64,000 nt of DNA from Levilactobacillus wangkuiensis (GCF_016861605.1 NZ_BOLM01000005.1:124001-188000); one strand, 5' to 3'; counted from the first letter of the stretch, positions 23,498 to 33,141 are shown. Notes: generated from the sequence alone by a model not told the origin. A program made the numbers and translations.

Positions 23498-24892
23498 ATG
23501 CTCAAAGCCGAATGGACCTACCTACGCCAACACAAAATGATGTTGGTCGTCTTGTTAATGATTGCGTTGATTCCCGCAATTTACTGTTACTTTTACCTCT
23601 CCTCTATGTGGAACACGTACGGCCACTCGGCTGATATCCCGGTTGCCGTGGTCAATCACGACCAACCCGTTACCGATCAGGGGCACCGCGTCGCTATTGG
23701 CCAGCAGCTGACCCGTAACTTGGACAAGTCCACAGCGTTAGACTTTCACCACCTGAGCGCTACCACGGCGCACCACCGGCTCAAGGCGGGCAAACTTTAC
23801 CTGGTCATCACGATTCCTGCCAACTTTTCCCACAACGCGACGACGCTTCTGACCGACGCGCCCCAGCAACTCCAGCTACACTATGACCTGAACTCAGGCA
23901 CCAACTTCATCGTCTCAAAAATGACGACCGGCGCGGCCAATGCCATCACGGCGACCGTCAGCCGTAACGTCACGCAACTAGAGACTCAGGTGTTATTGCA
24001 GGCACTCCATGGTGCCGCTGCCGGAATGACGCGGGCAGCAGCAGGGAGTCGGCTGCTCACTAGCGGCACCCAGCGCCTGCAAGCAGGCAACCGTTCCCTG
24101 CAAGTCGCCACACAAACGGTCAAGCAACCCGCCCTGATTGCTGGCTTAACCACCACGCAACAAGGCCTGACGCAACTTCACACCGGCAGTCAATCGCTAG
24201 GAACCAGCTTGGCTGTTGGAGGTCAACGGCTGGCGACCCTGGCAACCCGGCCCGCTAACGCTCGGGTCCTCGCTCAACCCGTAATTGCTCACAGCCATGA
24301 TGTAGCGAGTGTACCCAACAACGGCACTGGTATGGCGCCATTTGCGATTGCCATCGGGCTCTACGTCGGTGGCATTGCCCTCGGTACCATGTACGACGGC
24401 CGCCGAACCTACCGTCGGCCACGTAACGCCCTCACCTGGTGGGCCAGCAAGGCCGTCATCATCGGTACGGTCGCCCTGGGGCAAAGTGGTCTGCTCTACG
24501 CGACCCTGCGCCAGGCCAACACCTTAACCGTCCAGTCCCGCCTGATGCTCTTCAGCGCCATTCTCATCGGGTCGCTGCTCTTTCTATCCCTCATTTTCTG
24601 CTTACGACTCCTACTAGGCGGCTTCGGAACCTGGCTGATTTCCATCGTCCTGGTCCTGCAGCTGGCCAGTTCCGGTGGTCTTTACCCGCTCCCCTTAGTG
24701 AGTCCGCTGGCCCAAGCCCTCAATCCCTGGTTACCGATGACCTACCTGATTCAGGTGCTCCGGTCGGCCATTTCTACCAATCTGGCTTTACCTGGCGCCT
24801 GGTGGACGATGTTGCTGATGATCATCGGGTTAAATGGCCTGATTATTGTGCGGTTCCAGTTGGATTTGAAACGAAACGCACTCGCTGACTGA
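23498..24892 (+). CDS. YhgE/Pip-type ABC-2-like membrane protein
   Basis: 464 residues from ATG 23498 after AAAGGGG. One N-terminal TM (KMMLVVLLMIALIPAIYCYF) is followed by the YhgE N-terminal extracellular domain (DIPVAVVNHDQPVTDQGHRV), a short Gln/Thr-rich connector and five C-terminal TMs with LASSGGLYPLPLVSPLAQAL. Bacillus YhgE and phage infection protein Pip are much longer, so the extracellular stalk is short here. Homologues are phage receptors or export-like proteins. The regulator is the divergent TetR gene. Confidence 0.82.
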   Translation: MLKAEWTYLRQHKMMLVVLLMIALIPAIYCYFYLSSMWNTYGHSADIPVAVVNHDQPVTDQGHRVAIGQQLTRNLDKSTALDFHHLSATTAHHRLKAGKLYLVITIPANFSHNATTLLTDAPQQLQLHYDLNSGTNFIVSKMTTGAANAITATVSRNVTQLETQVLLQALHGAAAGMTRAAAGSRLLTSGTQRLQAGNRSLQVATQTVKQPALIAGLTTTQQGLTQLHTGSQSLGTSLAVGGQRLATLATRPANARVLAQPVIAHSHDVASVPNNGTGMAPFAIAIGLYVGGIALGTMYDGRRTYRRPRNALTWWASKAVIIGTVALGQSGLLYATLRQANTLTVQSRLMLFSAILIGSLLFLSLIFCLRLLLGGFGTWLISIVLVLQLASSGGLYPLPLVSPLAQALNPWLPMTYLIQVLRSAISTNLALPGAWWTMLLMIIGLNGLIIVRFQLDLKRNALAD

Positions 24893-24897
24893 ATTCT

Positions 24898-24930
24898 AAA
24901 ACGACTACCCCCACCGGTAGCCGTTTTTTA
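24898..24930 (+). terminator. Terminator of the YhgE-like gene
   Basis: AAAACGACTACC pairs with GGTAGCCGTTTT around CCCACC, with a T6 tail. Confidence 0.75.
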
Positions 24931-25119
24931 GTCCCCAGCGCTAACCACAAATCCCCGAAAAACTGTGATGTTTCTTTGACCAAGTCCTTACGATTTTCCT
25001 AAAGGCCCCAAGAAACCTTAAAACTCCGGTCGAAAGTCCCCGTAACCGCGAATTCTGTTGTAGTCTAGGAACATGTTAACGGACACGACAGACACACAAA
25101 AATTCACGGAGGTGGTTCG

Positions 25120-25632
25120 ATGCGTTGGGAACCCTTATTACTCATTATCTTAATGGCTGGACTAAGCGGCCTGCTCATCGTCGCAACCGGTGGTAAACAT
25201 CGCTGGTTCGCCCTCTTAGTGCTAAGCTACTTAACGGGTTTAGCCGCCATTCTTTTCACCCCGATTTCATTTGATGGCACTGGCATTTACATCATGCCGA
25301 TTGGCATCGGGCGGGTCAATCTGACCAACCTAGACGTCTTCAACCTCGGATTCTTGGAAAATATTATCTTAACGATTCCACTGGGGCTCCTGTTGAAATG
25401 GGCGCTCCCTAAGCTGTCCCTCTTCGGCGTCGGCTTCTGCGGGCTCTTCGTTGGCAGCAGTGTCGAGACCATCCAATACGTGCTCTCCCATCACTGGCTG
25501 ATCAATCGGAGCAGCGACATCAACGACGTCCTGGCCAATGCGCTGGGCATCGTCATCGGTGGCCTGGCCGTCGCCGCCTTTTACCGACTCACGGCTAGTC
25601 ATCGACAACGCCCGGAACGGGTTGCGGCTTAA
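25120..25632 (+). CDS. VanZ-family membrane protein
   Basis: 170 residues; GGAGG precedes ATG 25120. It has five hydrophobic segments with the VanZ pattern LENIILTIPLGLLLKWALPK and VGSSVETIQYVL, then INRSSDINDVLANALGIVIG. VanZ homologues modestly raise resistance to teicoplanin or lipoglycopeptides and act in the envelope; the function here is unproven. It is a single gene between terminators. Confidence 0.9.
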   Translation: MRWEPLLLIILMAGLSGLLIVATGGKHRWFALLVLSYLTGLAAILFTPISFDGTGIYIMPIGIGRVNLTNLDVFNLGFLENIILTIPLGLLLKWALPKLSLFGVGFCGLFVGSSVETIQYVLSHHWLINRSSDINDVLANALGIVIGGLAVAAFYRLTASHRQRPERVAA

Positions 25633-25651
25633 TTATTTAAAATGCACACAC

Positions 25652-25700
25652 AAACAAGGCACCACTGCTATCCACGAGAGATAACAGCGGTGCCTTGTTT
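25652..25700. terminator. Bidirectional terminator
   Basis: AAACAAGGCACC pairs with GGTGCCTTGTTT and continues inward with CTG/CAG. It separates the convergent VanZ and GtrA genes. Confidence 0.85.
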
Positions 25701-25735
25701 TGTCCTGATTAATGCTAAGACTCTAGCTAATAGAT

Positions 25736-26176
25736 TCAGTCCTGTTCGTTTACTGAAGACGCTTTGTTTTTCTTAAACACGAACCATTTACTAAAGAAGT
25801 AATTCGCCAGCACGACCACCACTTGGTCGACCAGTTTCGTCAGCATTTCATTTTGCTGCAGCAATGAAACCCCCAGCCACATGATAGCCATGTCCATGAT
25901 CAACGTCGCCCCTCTGGCCAGGAAAAACGAGACGACCTCGTTGACTAAGGCCTTGAACGTCGTGAAGTGGGAATGGAAGACCCACACCCGATTGGTCAGG
26001 TAGGCAAATAACACGGATAGGAACCAGGCCCAGACGTTGCCGACCTGGTAGTTCCAGCCCCACAAAGTCGCCGTGACGTAGAAAACGACCAAGTTGACCA
26101 GTGTCGTCAGGCCCCCGAAAATCAGGTACGCCAAGATATCCTGATATTTAGTATAGAGTTGTAATAGTCGTTTCAC
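25736..26176 (-). CDS. GtrA-family membrane protein
   Basis: 146 residues and four membrane helices with the GtrA pattern YLIFGGLTTLVNLVVFYV and FLSVLFAYLTNRVWVFHSHF. GtrA proteins are thought to move lipid-linked sugars across the membrane for cell-wall glycosylation. No glycosyltransferase gene is adjacent, so the substrate is unknown. The ribosome site is GGGAGG. The 280 bases upstream (26177-26417) hold no gene I can support. Confidence 0.88.
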   Translation of the reverse strand: MKRLLQLYTKYQDILAYLIFGGLTTLVNLVVFYVTATLWGWNYQVGNVWAWFLSVLFAYLTNRVWVFHSHFTTFKALVNEVVSFFLARGATLIMDMAIMWLGVSLLQQNEMLTKLVDQVVVVLANYFFSKWFVFKKNKASSVNEQD

Positions 26177-26417
26177 GTTGTTCGTCCTCCCTGAATTCTG
26201 CTCATCTTATCTTCTCCCGTTATAGTCGAAATCGGTTACTGGCGCAAGCACCCACCCCGATTTCATAGAAAAAGTTAAGGGTTGGGCCGGTGACCTGATT
26301 TTTTCGCTAGTGACGGGTGCTGTTTATTAATTGGTTTGTGTGATGTTGTGGTAGTGGTGGTCAGGTTTGTTACTATAAGTTAAAGTAATTAGTTTATTGT
26401 CCTCACCATAACGGCAT

Positions 26418-26453
26418 TTAAAAACACCGTCCTGGATTTAACCAAAACGGTGC
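26418..26453 (-). terminator. Terminator of the folate transporter gene
   Basis: On the minus strand CACCGT pairs with ACGGTG and is followed by TTTTT, nine bases after the stop codon. Confidence 0.75.
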
Positions 26454-26461
26454 TCAGATCA

Positions 26462-26995
26462 CTATCGATTTAAACGTTCCTGAATCGTTTGAATCACGCG
26501 ACTCTGCAACAACAGGTAAACTAACACAATTTGGATTGGTGTCACGATCAGTTGCTTAACCAGCCGAACCGGCAGTAAGCCCCAGAATGGTGTGTGGTAC
26601 ATGATGGTTACCCACAAGGTGTTCAACAAGGCGTTGACCAACAAGGAGATAAGCACCGAGGCCAGAATCACCCGGGTCCATGTCACTGGCTTCTGGTAGA
26701 GAAAGACCGCGTAGATCAGCGACCCTAGGATTGCTGACACGGTAAAGCCGATAAAGAACGGCCCACCCGTCATTAGGGTCCCCACAACGTCGACGACAGC
26801 TGCCGTCATCATCCCCCACCAGGGACCAAACCATTTGGCCAACAACGCCACGATCAGAAAGGTAAAACTGACCTTGATAAAACTGTTGCCGACCGAGAAC
26901 CGACTGATCACCAGTTGTAAAGCCATCAGTAGTCCCATCGTTACCAAACTCAAAGTGTCCAGCTTTGGCAGCTGGGTTTTTGCCATCGTCTTCAA
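26462..26995 (-). CDS. folT: Folate-specific ECF transporter S component
   Basis: About 177 residues with six TMs, in the FolT style (VTMGLLMALQLVISRFSVGN, FGPWWGMMTAAVVDVVGTLM and GGPFFIGFTVSAILGSL). S components bind the vitamin and work with the shared EcfAA'T module encoded elsewhere. A tetrahydrofolate riboswitch lies directly upstream, which supports folate as substrate. ATG 27004 touches AGGAG with no spacing. TTG 26995 lies nine bases behind it and is preferred. Confidence 0.88.
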   Translation of the reverse strand: MKTMAKTQLPKLDTLSLVTMGLLMALQLVISRFSVGNSFIKVSFTFLIVALLAKWFGPWWGMMTAAVVDVVGTLMTGGPFFIGFTVSAILGSLIYAVFLYQKPVTWTRVILASVLISLLVNALLNTLWVTIMYHTPFWGLLPVRLVKQLIVTPIQIVLVYLLLQSRVIQTIQERLNR

Positions 26996-27011
26996 TTCAG
27001 ACATCTCCTAA

Positions 27012-27124
27012 GGGAGTTGCCACATTGCTGCGGTCAATGCGGAAATAAGATCGCGGGACACATTCCCTTCGTCCGGTGTTCACATTGCGTTCCACCAGCA
27101 CTTGACGCCTTACTTCCTACTCCG
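27012..27124 (-). ncRNA. Tetrahydrofolate (THF) riboswitch
   Basis: Read on the minus strand, the leader shows the THF aptamer in order. P1 is GGAGT/ACTCC. P2 is GGAAGTAAG with CTTATTTCC. The conserved GCGTCAAGTG follows, then P3 CTGGTG/CACCGG, whose loop contains CAATG that can form the pseudoknot with CATTG after P2, and then ACGAAGG. The 3' P1 strand lies four bases before the AGGAG of folT, and CTCC-CTTA-GGAG can form a small hairpin over that ribosome site. Control at translation is therefore likely. Confidence 0.9.
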
Positions 27125-27176
27125 TAAATTTAATTACAGAAGATAGCATACCATATTCATTACCGACTTGCACGAC

Positions 27177-28043
27177 TTATGCGCGATCAAAATCCTTGAT
27201 CCAGGCTAAGGCCAAGGCCTTCTCCCCTAAGTGCGCGCCAATCACGGGACCGAAGTAAGATTGCTCGACCGGAATTTCCGGATACTGCGTCGCAATCTTG
27301 GTGGCCCAGGTCTGACCACCCTCGGGATCGTTGGCGTTGATGACCAAGGCCCGTAATGGGTAATCCACCTGGGCTTGCGCCTCAACGAAGAGGTCCTCGA
27401 CCCGGGCCAACGCCTTCTTACGGGACCGGACCTTTTCAAAGGCCACGATTTCGTGAGTCTCATCATCAAACGTCAGTAACGGCTTGATCCGTAAGACGCT
27501 GCCAATGAATCCGGACGCATTAGACAACCGCCCACCTCGCACCAAGTTCTGGAGGTCATCGACAACGAAGTATTCGCCAATCGTGGACCGCAAGTCGTCT
27601 AAGCGTGAGATGATGGCTTCGGGGGTACTTCCCTCAGCGGCCATCCGGGAGGCCTCAATGGCCAAATAGCCCATCAATTTAACGGTGATTTGGGAGTCGT
27701 ACGGAATCACCCGGATATTTTCAATCGTGGGGGCGATATTTTTCAATTGGTTCACAAAGCCAGAAATGGTGCTGGCCAGATGAATACTGATGACGGCGTC
27801 GTAGCCCTCATCGGCTAATTGGTTATATAAATTGATCATTTCGCCCAGCGGCGGTTGTGACGTGCTGGGGAATGATTTAGAATTGCGTAACTTCTCGTAG
27901 AATTCACTGGTGGAGATATCAACATCTTCATCGTAGGAGCGACCATCCATGATCACCGGAATCGGGACAACGTGAATGTGATACCGCTCAACTTCTTCTG
28001 CGGACAAATAGCTGGTACTATCGGTGACCACAGCAATCTTCAT
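27177..28043 (-). CDS. DegV-family fatty-acid-binding protein (FakB type)
   Basis: 288 residues. The DegV start KIAVVTDSTSYLSAEEVERY, the middle PSTSQPP and the fatty-acid pocket region (ISIHLASTISG and RGGRLSNASGF) are all present. FakB/DegV proteins hold a fatty acid for phosphorylation by FakA, feeding exogenous fatty acids into phospholipids. It is monocistronic, and fakA is not in the window. Confidence 0.92.
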   Translation of the reverse strand: MKIAVVTDSTSYLSAEEVERYHIHVVPIPVIMDGRSYDEDVDISTSEFYEKLRNSKSFPSTSQPPLGEMINLYNQLADEGYDAVISIHLASTISGFVNQLKNIAPTIENIRVIPYDSQITVKLMGYLAIEASRMAAEGSTPEAIISRLDDLRSTIGEYFVVDDLQNLVRGGRLSNASGFIGSVLRIKPLLTFDDETHEIVAFEKVRSRKKALARVEDLFVEAQAQVDYPLRALVINANDPEGGQTWATKIATQYPEIPVEQSYFGPVIGAHLGEKALALAWIKDFDRA

Positions 28044-28117
28044 CTTTACACCTACTTTATCTTTTCATTCGTTTACCTAGAATAACATTTTTCCGGAACG
28101 ATGGAAACCAACGATTC

Positions 28118-28140
28118 TAAAAAGCCCCACCAACGGGCAT
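28118..28140 (-). terminator. Terminator of the MarR-phosphatase-MFS operon
   Basis: Minus strand: GCCC pairs with GGGC around GTTGGTG, followed by TTTTT. It lies 100 bases beyond the MFS stop. It is a short stem and therefore weak. Confidence 0.5.
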
Positions 28141-28238
28141 TCTTAAAATTCCCTTAACCGCCTGTTCGTCACGGACGATACCATTTAAAAAGGCCGGTGC
28201 ATCCCCACAAAATGAGGCTGACCGACCCAAAGACGCAT

Positions 28239-29492
28239 CTATTTTGAATTTTCAGTCGCTGATTTAGGAATCGCCCAGAAAATAGCGAGCCCCAGGATAA
28301 ACAGAATCGACAACGAGGCCGCCCCAATGCGCGACTGCCCGGTCCACTGCGTCACGACCCCCACTAAGATGGGACCCAAGACGGCGGAGAACTTGCCTAA
28401 AATGTTGTAGAAGCCAAAGAACTCACTCGAACGTTCCTTGGGGACTAGTCGACCAAAGTACGACCGGGAAAGCGCCTGAATGCCCCCCTGACTGGTCCCC
28501 ACCAACACGGCCAGCAACCAGAAGCTACCGACCGTCTTCAAGTTGAGAGCGGCCACACAGATCAACAGGTACATCACAATGGCAATCAGAATGCCCAAGC
28601 GCGTACTGGTCTTCTCCGCTAACCACCCATAGAGAATCGAGAACGGAAAGGCCACCAGCTGGACCACCAGGAGCACCACAATCAAGGTGGTACTGGTAAT
28701 CCCGATGTCTAAGCCGATCGAGGTCGCCATGGTAAAGATGGTATCGACCCCATCGATGTAGCAGAAGTAGGCCACCAGAAACCAGGCCAGGTACTTGTGC
28801 TGGCGAATGTGACTGAGCGTGACCCATACGCGCTGCCAACTCTGCTTGAGTGGTGCCTGGGTCACGGCCAGGGCGTGGCGCTGGTGGACGTTGCGTTGAA
28901 TCGGAATGAAGAAGACGACCCACCAGACGGCGGCCAGGACAAAGCCCCACCGGGCCACGGCCGTACTCGACAGCTGACCGAAACCATGGGTCAGTTGCAG
29001 GATCATAAATAGAATAAAGGCGATGACACCACCCAGATAGCCAAAGCCATAGCCGACACTGGAGATGCGGTCCATTTGCTGGTCGTCACTCACATCCGTC
29101 AGGAAACTATCGTAGAAGAGATTGCCCCCGGAATAGCCCAACACGGAGAGAATATAGATGACTAACAGCCACTGCCACTGGGTTGCGGGCAAGAGCGCTA
29201 GCCCCACCGTCATCAGCATCCCCAGCGAGGCAAACCCCGTCAGTAACCGTTTCTTAAATCCCTGGTAATCCGCTAGGGCTCCCAGAAATGGGGCTAAGAC
29301 GGCCACGAGCAACGTCCCCAGGCTATTGGTATAACCCCAGTAGGCCGTGGCATTGGCCGCCGTGACCCCACTGGCCTCCGTAATGCCCTTGAAGTAGATG
29401 GGCAAGACGGCGGTTGTGACAATGATACCGTAACCGGAGTTGGCCCAATCGTAGAAGACCCAGCTCCATTGTTCCTTATTTAGCCGACGCAT
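28239..29492 (-). CDS. MFS transporter, UMF1/Atg22-like family
   Basis: 417 residues, about 12 TMs. The N-terminus WVFYDWANSGYGIIVTTAVL is the UMF1 (DUF895/Atg22-like) signature, and QGGIQALSRSYFGRLVPKER is the conserved C-terminal-half motif. Efflux of amino acids or small metabolites is suspected for the family. The start overlaps the phosphatase gene by 17 bases, so the two are co-translated within a MarR-headed operon. Confidence 0.88.
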   Translation of the reverse strand: MRRLNKEQWSWVFYDWANSGYGIIVTTAVLPIYFKGITEASGVTAANATAYWGYTNSLGTLLVAVLAPFLGALADYQGFKKRLLTGFASLGMLMTVGLALLPATQWQWLLVIYILSVLGYSGGNLFYDSFLTDVSDDQQMDRISSVGYGFGYLGGVIAFILFMILQLTHGFGQLSSTAVARWGFVLAAVWWVVFFIPIQRNVHQRHALAVTQAPLKQSWQRVWVTLSHIRQHKYLAWFLVAYFCYIDGVDTIFTMATSIGLDIGITSTTLIVVLLVVQLVAFPFSILYGWLAEKTSTRLGILIAIVMYLLICVAALNLKTVGSFWLLAVLVGTSQGGIQALSRSYFGRLVPKERSSEFFGFYNILGKFSAVLGPILVGVVTQWTGQSRIGAASLSILFILGLAIFWAIPKSATENSK

Positions 29493-30789
29493 CGGGAACC
29501 CCCTTAAAGGCCGCCGTCAATGCGTGACCGGGCAAGGGTTCGGGGAACTGGAGCCCCAACAGTTTGGCAAACGTCGGCGCCTCATCGATCAACCGCGCTT
29601 GGTCGATTGTCTGATTTTCTTTCACGGCCGGTCCGTTTAAGACCAGCGTGGTGAAGTAATCCGGCTTGTCGGGATCGTACCCGTGCACGCCATGGTACCG
29701 GTCGGGTTGGCCCAGACTAGCCGGGTCCACGGCCTCGACCACAGCGGGCCGGTTGGTCTCATCGGTAAAGTAATACCCGGCTTGTGCCTCGACCATGAAG
29801 CGACAATGCGGGTCGGCCCCGCGTTCGGTAGCCTGTTGCCCATCAATCACGGCCGTGACCCCAGGGGTTGCTGCTAACAGCTCCCGTAAGTTCTTCGTGT
29901 CCGCAAAATTGCGGGTATACACATAGGTACTCCCATCACAAGACTTGGCCAAAACGTGCCAATCATTCTTGACGGTCCCATTCGCGGTCGGCGTTAACCA
30001 ACCTCGCTGGACAAAGGCCTGATTCAGGTGAATCATGTGGTCGACGTTGATCTGGTAATGGTCCCCCAGAATGGCAAAGTTCGTTTCGGCAAAGGTTCCC
30101 GCCGCAATCGTCGCATCAATCAGCTGACCGACCCGTTTATCCAGTCGCTTTAGCGCCGCCATGGCCTCAGCCGAGCGCACGCCGTAGCGGTGCCGCATGC
30201 TGTCCATGTCGACCAGGTGAATCAGCGTTAACCACGGTTGCTTGTGGGTCAGTGTGTCGACCGCACAGGCCGTGATGAAGTCGTCGAGCTCAGGCTGTTG
30301 AATACCCCGACGTAAATGCCCGTACTTCTGATTCATCCGCAACAGAAAGGCCGGACTACTAGCTTTGAGTGAGACCAGCACTTGATTGGTCCAGATCCGG
30401 TTGGGAAAGATCTCTGCTAAATTATAGGTAATCTTACTGCCGGCCGTCACGGGCCACAGGAAGGCCGCCGTCTGCTTATGCTGTTGGCGAACCAGGTCGT
30501 ACAACGTGGGCACCTTCACATCACGCTGGTACCAGTACCAGTCCGGTGACTGCCGTTGCGGCTGTAATTTGGTATTGTTGACGATGCCGTGGACCCGCGG
30601 GTACTGGCCCGTGATAATGGTCGTGTGCGAGGGATACGTCAGCGTGGGGTAGATGCCCCGCACCTGGCGGACCCGGGTCCCGGTGACGACCAGCCGGTGT
30701 AAATTAGGCAGCTCATCTAAATGCTCATCCAAATCGCGACTGCCCAGCGCGTCCAAAGAAATAACCACTAATCTCTGTTGAATAATCAC
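29476..30789 (-). CDS. Alkaline-phosphatase-superfamily phosphodiesterase/pyrophosphatase-like protein
   Basis: 437 residues. VVISLDALG holds the first metal Asp, and TLTYPSHTTIITGQYPRVHG holds the catalytic Thr of nucleotide pyrophosphatase/phosphodiesterases. LIHLVDMDSMRHRYG and ILGDHYQINVDH supply further Asp/His metal ligands. There is no signal peptide, so it is probably cytosolic. It starts at GTG 30789, seven bases after the MarR gene. Hydrolysis of a phosphodiester or phosphonate is the likely chemistry. Confidence 0.82.
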   Translation of the reverse strand: MIIQQRLVVISLDALGSRDLDEHLDELPNLHRLVVTGTRVRQVRGIYPTLTYPSHTTIITGQYPRVHGIVNNTKLQPQRQSPDWYWYQRDVKVPTLYDLVRQQHKQTAAFLWPVTAGSKITYNLAEIFPNRIWTNQVLVSLKASSPAFLLRMNQKYGHLRRGIQQPELDDFITACAVDTLTHKQPWLTLIHLVDMDSMRHRYGVRSAEAMAALKRLDKRVGQLIDATIAAGTFAETNFAILGDHYQINVDHMIHLNQAFVQRGWLTPTANGTVKNDWHVLAKSCDGSTYVYTRNFADTKNLRELLAATPGVTAVIDGQQATERGADPHCRFMVEAQAGYYFTDETNRPAVVEAVDPASLGQPDRYHGVHGYDPDKPDYFTTLVLNGPAVKENQTIDQARLIDEAPTFAKLLGLQFPEPLPGHALTAAFKGVPDASAK

Positions 30790-30796
30790 TCACTCC

Positions 30797-31225
30797 TTAG
30801 TTCTCGACCGTCCGACGACGATCCATACTTTTATCTAACCGGTTCAATAAAATCTGTAATAAATTACGCTCATCCGTGGACCAGTGTTCAAAGACCTGGT
30901 CGGATAAGGCCTCAAAGGCCGTGTTGATCTCTTCGGCGGTATCCTCGCCCTGCTGCGTTATTGTATATACCAACTGACGTTTGTCCCGACCAATGGCTTT
31001 CTTGGTCACCATTTCCTTAGCCACCAGTCCCTTGAGCTGGCGACTCAGAGTCGAGGTATCCAGCTTGGTTTGTTGCGCCAAAATTTCTTGGGTGTTCTCC
31101 CCGCCACCAATGTGGTCGAGTAACTGCCATTCGGAAACGGTCAGGTGATGTTGCTTGGTCATCCGTTGGAGCAACGTTTGTTGAACTTTGTTGATTGCCA
31201 TCAACGCTGCTAGACTTGATTTCAT
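30797..31225 (-). CDS. MarR-family transcriptional regulator
   Basis: 142 residues from ATG 31225 (AAGGAG ten bases upstream). The winged HTH is LTVSEWQLLDHIGGGENTQE, LAQQTKLDTSTLSRQLKGLV and the wing IGRDKRQLVYTIT. It is the first gene of the operon with the phosphatase and MFS genes, and probably autoregulates it. Confidence 0.9.
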   Translation of the reverse strand: MKSSLAALMAINKVQQTLLQRMTKQHHLTVSEWQLLDHIGGGENTQEILAQQTKLDTSTLSRQLKGLVAKEMVTKKAIGRDKRQLVYTITQQGEDTAEEINTAFEALSDQVFEHWSTDERNLLQILLNRLDKSMDRRRTVEN

Positions 31226-31424
31226 AAGACCCTCACTCCTTTTGATTGTATTGTACAACGATTTGGTTGGTGACCACAAGGCCCAGTTGTGGGAAAATTT
31301 GCCACCTCCCGAATAATTCCGAACAATCTTCTTTGCACTTCGGCGGCGAGGCCGTTATACTTTAACTTGTGCCGTTTTTTCGAATTCAAAAATAAATTTA
31401 TTTAATAGAAAGGTGTGTGCCGCA

Positions 31425-33131
31425 ATGTCTTTTGATGGTTCATTCACCCACGCCATGGTCCACGAGTTGAGTCAGACGCTCACGACCGGTCGCGTTAGTA
31501 AAATCAATCAGCCCTACGCCAACGAAATTGTCCTGACGATTCGGGCCAACAGCCACAACTATCCCATCCTTTTGTCGGCCAATCCGACCTACGCGCGGAT
31601 TCAAGTGACGCAGATTCCTTACGTCAATCCCCCCGTACCCACCAACTTTACCATGATCCTGCGGAAGTACCTGCAAGGCGCTATCCTAAAGGACGTCAGC
31701 CAAGTCGCTAACGACCGGGTCGTCCACCTGCACTTCACCTCCCGTAACGAATTGGGTGACCAACAGGAACTGCTCTTAATCATTGAAATCATGGCCCGTC
31801 ACAGTAACGTCATCTTAGTCGACGGCGCCTCCATGAAAATTTTAGACGCCATCAAGCACGTCGGTTCCGACCAAAACCGTTACCGGCTCCTACTGCCGGG
31901 GGCGCAGTACATCATGCCGCCAAAGCAGGACTTAGATGATCCGTTTGCCGGCGTCCGCGATGATCTAGACCAAACGATTCGGGATTACCCGAACCAGGAA
32001 GTCCTCGCCCAAACACTCCAGCACCAGTATCAGGGGCTGGGCAAAGATACGGCAGCGGCTCTGGCGGCGACGCTTCACGAAACGGGCGATCACGCCGAAC
32101 AGTTCCAACAGTTCTTTGCTGGCTTCGATAACCCGCAACCAACTCTGGAGATCTCACCGAAGAACAAGACCAGCTTCACGGCCTTTCCGTACCCCACGGC
32201 GGGCACGCAACAGTCTTCGGCCACGCTTAGCGAACTACTCGACACCTACTACCAGGACAAGGCCGAACGTGACCGGGTCCAGCAACAAGGCAGTGTCCTG
32301 ATTCGCGTCGTCCGCAACGAGTTGAAGAAGAACCGCACCAAGCTCAAGAAGCTCCAACGGACCTTAGCTGAGACCGAAAACGCCGACGAATACCGGATCA
32401 AGGGAGAAATCCTCACGACCTACCTGAACCAGGTCACCCGTGGCGAGACCGCGGTCACCCTGCCGAACTTCTACGACGAGAACCGGGACCTAAAGATTCA
32501 ACTATCAAACCAGTTGTCCCCTAACCAAAACGCCCAGAAGTACTTCAAACGGTACCAAAAGGCCAAGAACGCGGTCATCTACGTCAATGAACAGTTGAAG
32601 ATCACCCAGACCGATGTGGACTACTTTACCAATATCATGGCCCAAATCGAACTGGCCGCACCCAAGGACCTGATCGACATCCGCCTGGAACTTCAACAAG
32701 GTGGCTATCTCAGAGACCACGATCACCAAAAGAAGAGCAAGAAGCAAAAACGGCAAAAGGTCAGCAAGCCAGACCGCTTCACGGCAAGCGACGGCACCAA
32801 GATCTCCGTCGGGAAGAATAACTTGCAAAACGACCAACTCAGCCTCCACACGGCCAAACGCACCGATATTTGGCTTCACGTGAAGGACATGCCGGGCTCT
32901 CACGTGATCATTCACGCGGAACACCCGAGTGACGAGACCATTATGGAGGCCGCTAACCTAGCTGCCTACTTCTCTAAGGGCCGTGAGTCCAGCAACGTGC
33001 CAGTAGACTACCTGCCCGTTAAACGGCTGCACAAGCCAAATGGGGCCAAACCAGGGTACGTTATCTTCACGGGTCAGCGGACGGTCTACGTCACGCCCCA
33101 AAGCGACCTCGTAGAAAAACTGGCTGACTAA
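31425..33131 (+). CDS. rqcH: Rqc2 homologue RqcH (NFACT / fibronectin-binding-like protein)
   Basis: 568 residues. The NFACT-N domain (FDGSFTHAMVHELSQTLTTG, then GRVSKINQPYANEIVLTIR), a long coiled coil (about 280-440) and the C-terminal NFACT-R domain (GKNNLQNDQLSLHTAKRTDI, then WLHVKDMPGSHVII) are in the usual order. RqcH binds stalled 50S subunits with peptidyl-tRNA and adds C-terminal Ala tails. ATG 31425 is preferred to GTG 31413 for ribosome-site spacing. Old names are FbpA and PavA. Confidence 0.93.
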   Translation: MSFDGSFTHAMVHELSQTLTTGRVSKINQPYANEIVLTIRANSHNYPILLSANPTYARIQVTQIPYVNPPVPTNFTMILRKYLQGAILKDVSQVANDRVVHLHFTSRNELGDQQELLLIIEIMARHSNVILVDGASMKILDAIKHVGSDQNRYRLLLPGAQYIMPPKQDLDDPFAGVRDDLDQTIRDYPNQEVLAQTLQHQYQGLGKDTAAALAATLHETGDHAEQFQQFFAGFDNPQPTLEISPKNKTSFTAFPYPTAGTQQSSATLSELLDTYYQDKAERDRVQQQGSVLIRVVRNELKKNRTKLKKLQRTLAETENADEYRIKGEILTTYLNQVTRGETAVTLPNFYDENRDLKIQLSNQLSPNQNAQKYFKRYQKAKNAVIYVNEQLKITQTDVDYFTNIMAQIELAAPKDLIDIRLELQQGGYLRDHDHQKKSKKQKRQKVSKPDRFTASDGTKISVGKNNLQNDQLSLHTAKRTDIWLHVKDMPGSHVIIHAEHPSDETIMEAANLAAYFSKGRESSNVPVDYLPVKRLHKPNGAKPGYVIFTGQRTVYVTPQSDLVEKLAD

Positions 33132-33141
33132 GGGGTTACCC

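Noticed and set aside
25848-26063. Second minus frame within the GtrA gene
   Set aside because: Shadow of gtrA in another phase without a start signal.
27005-27176. The folT leader as a plain terminator or T-box
   Set aside because: P1-P3, the pseudoknot and the conserved GCGTCAAGTG fit the THF riboswitch, and T-box signatures are missing.
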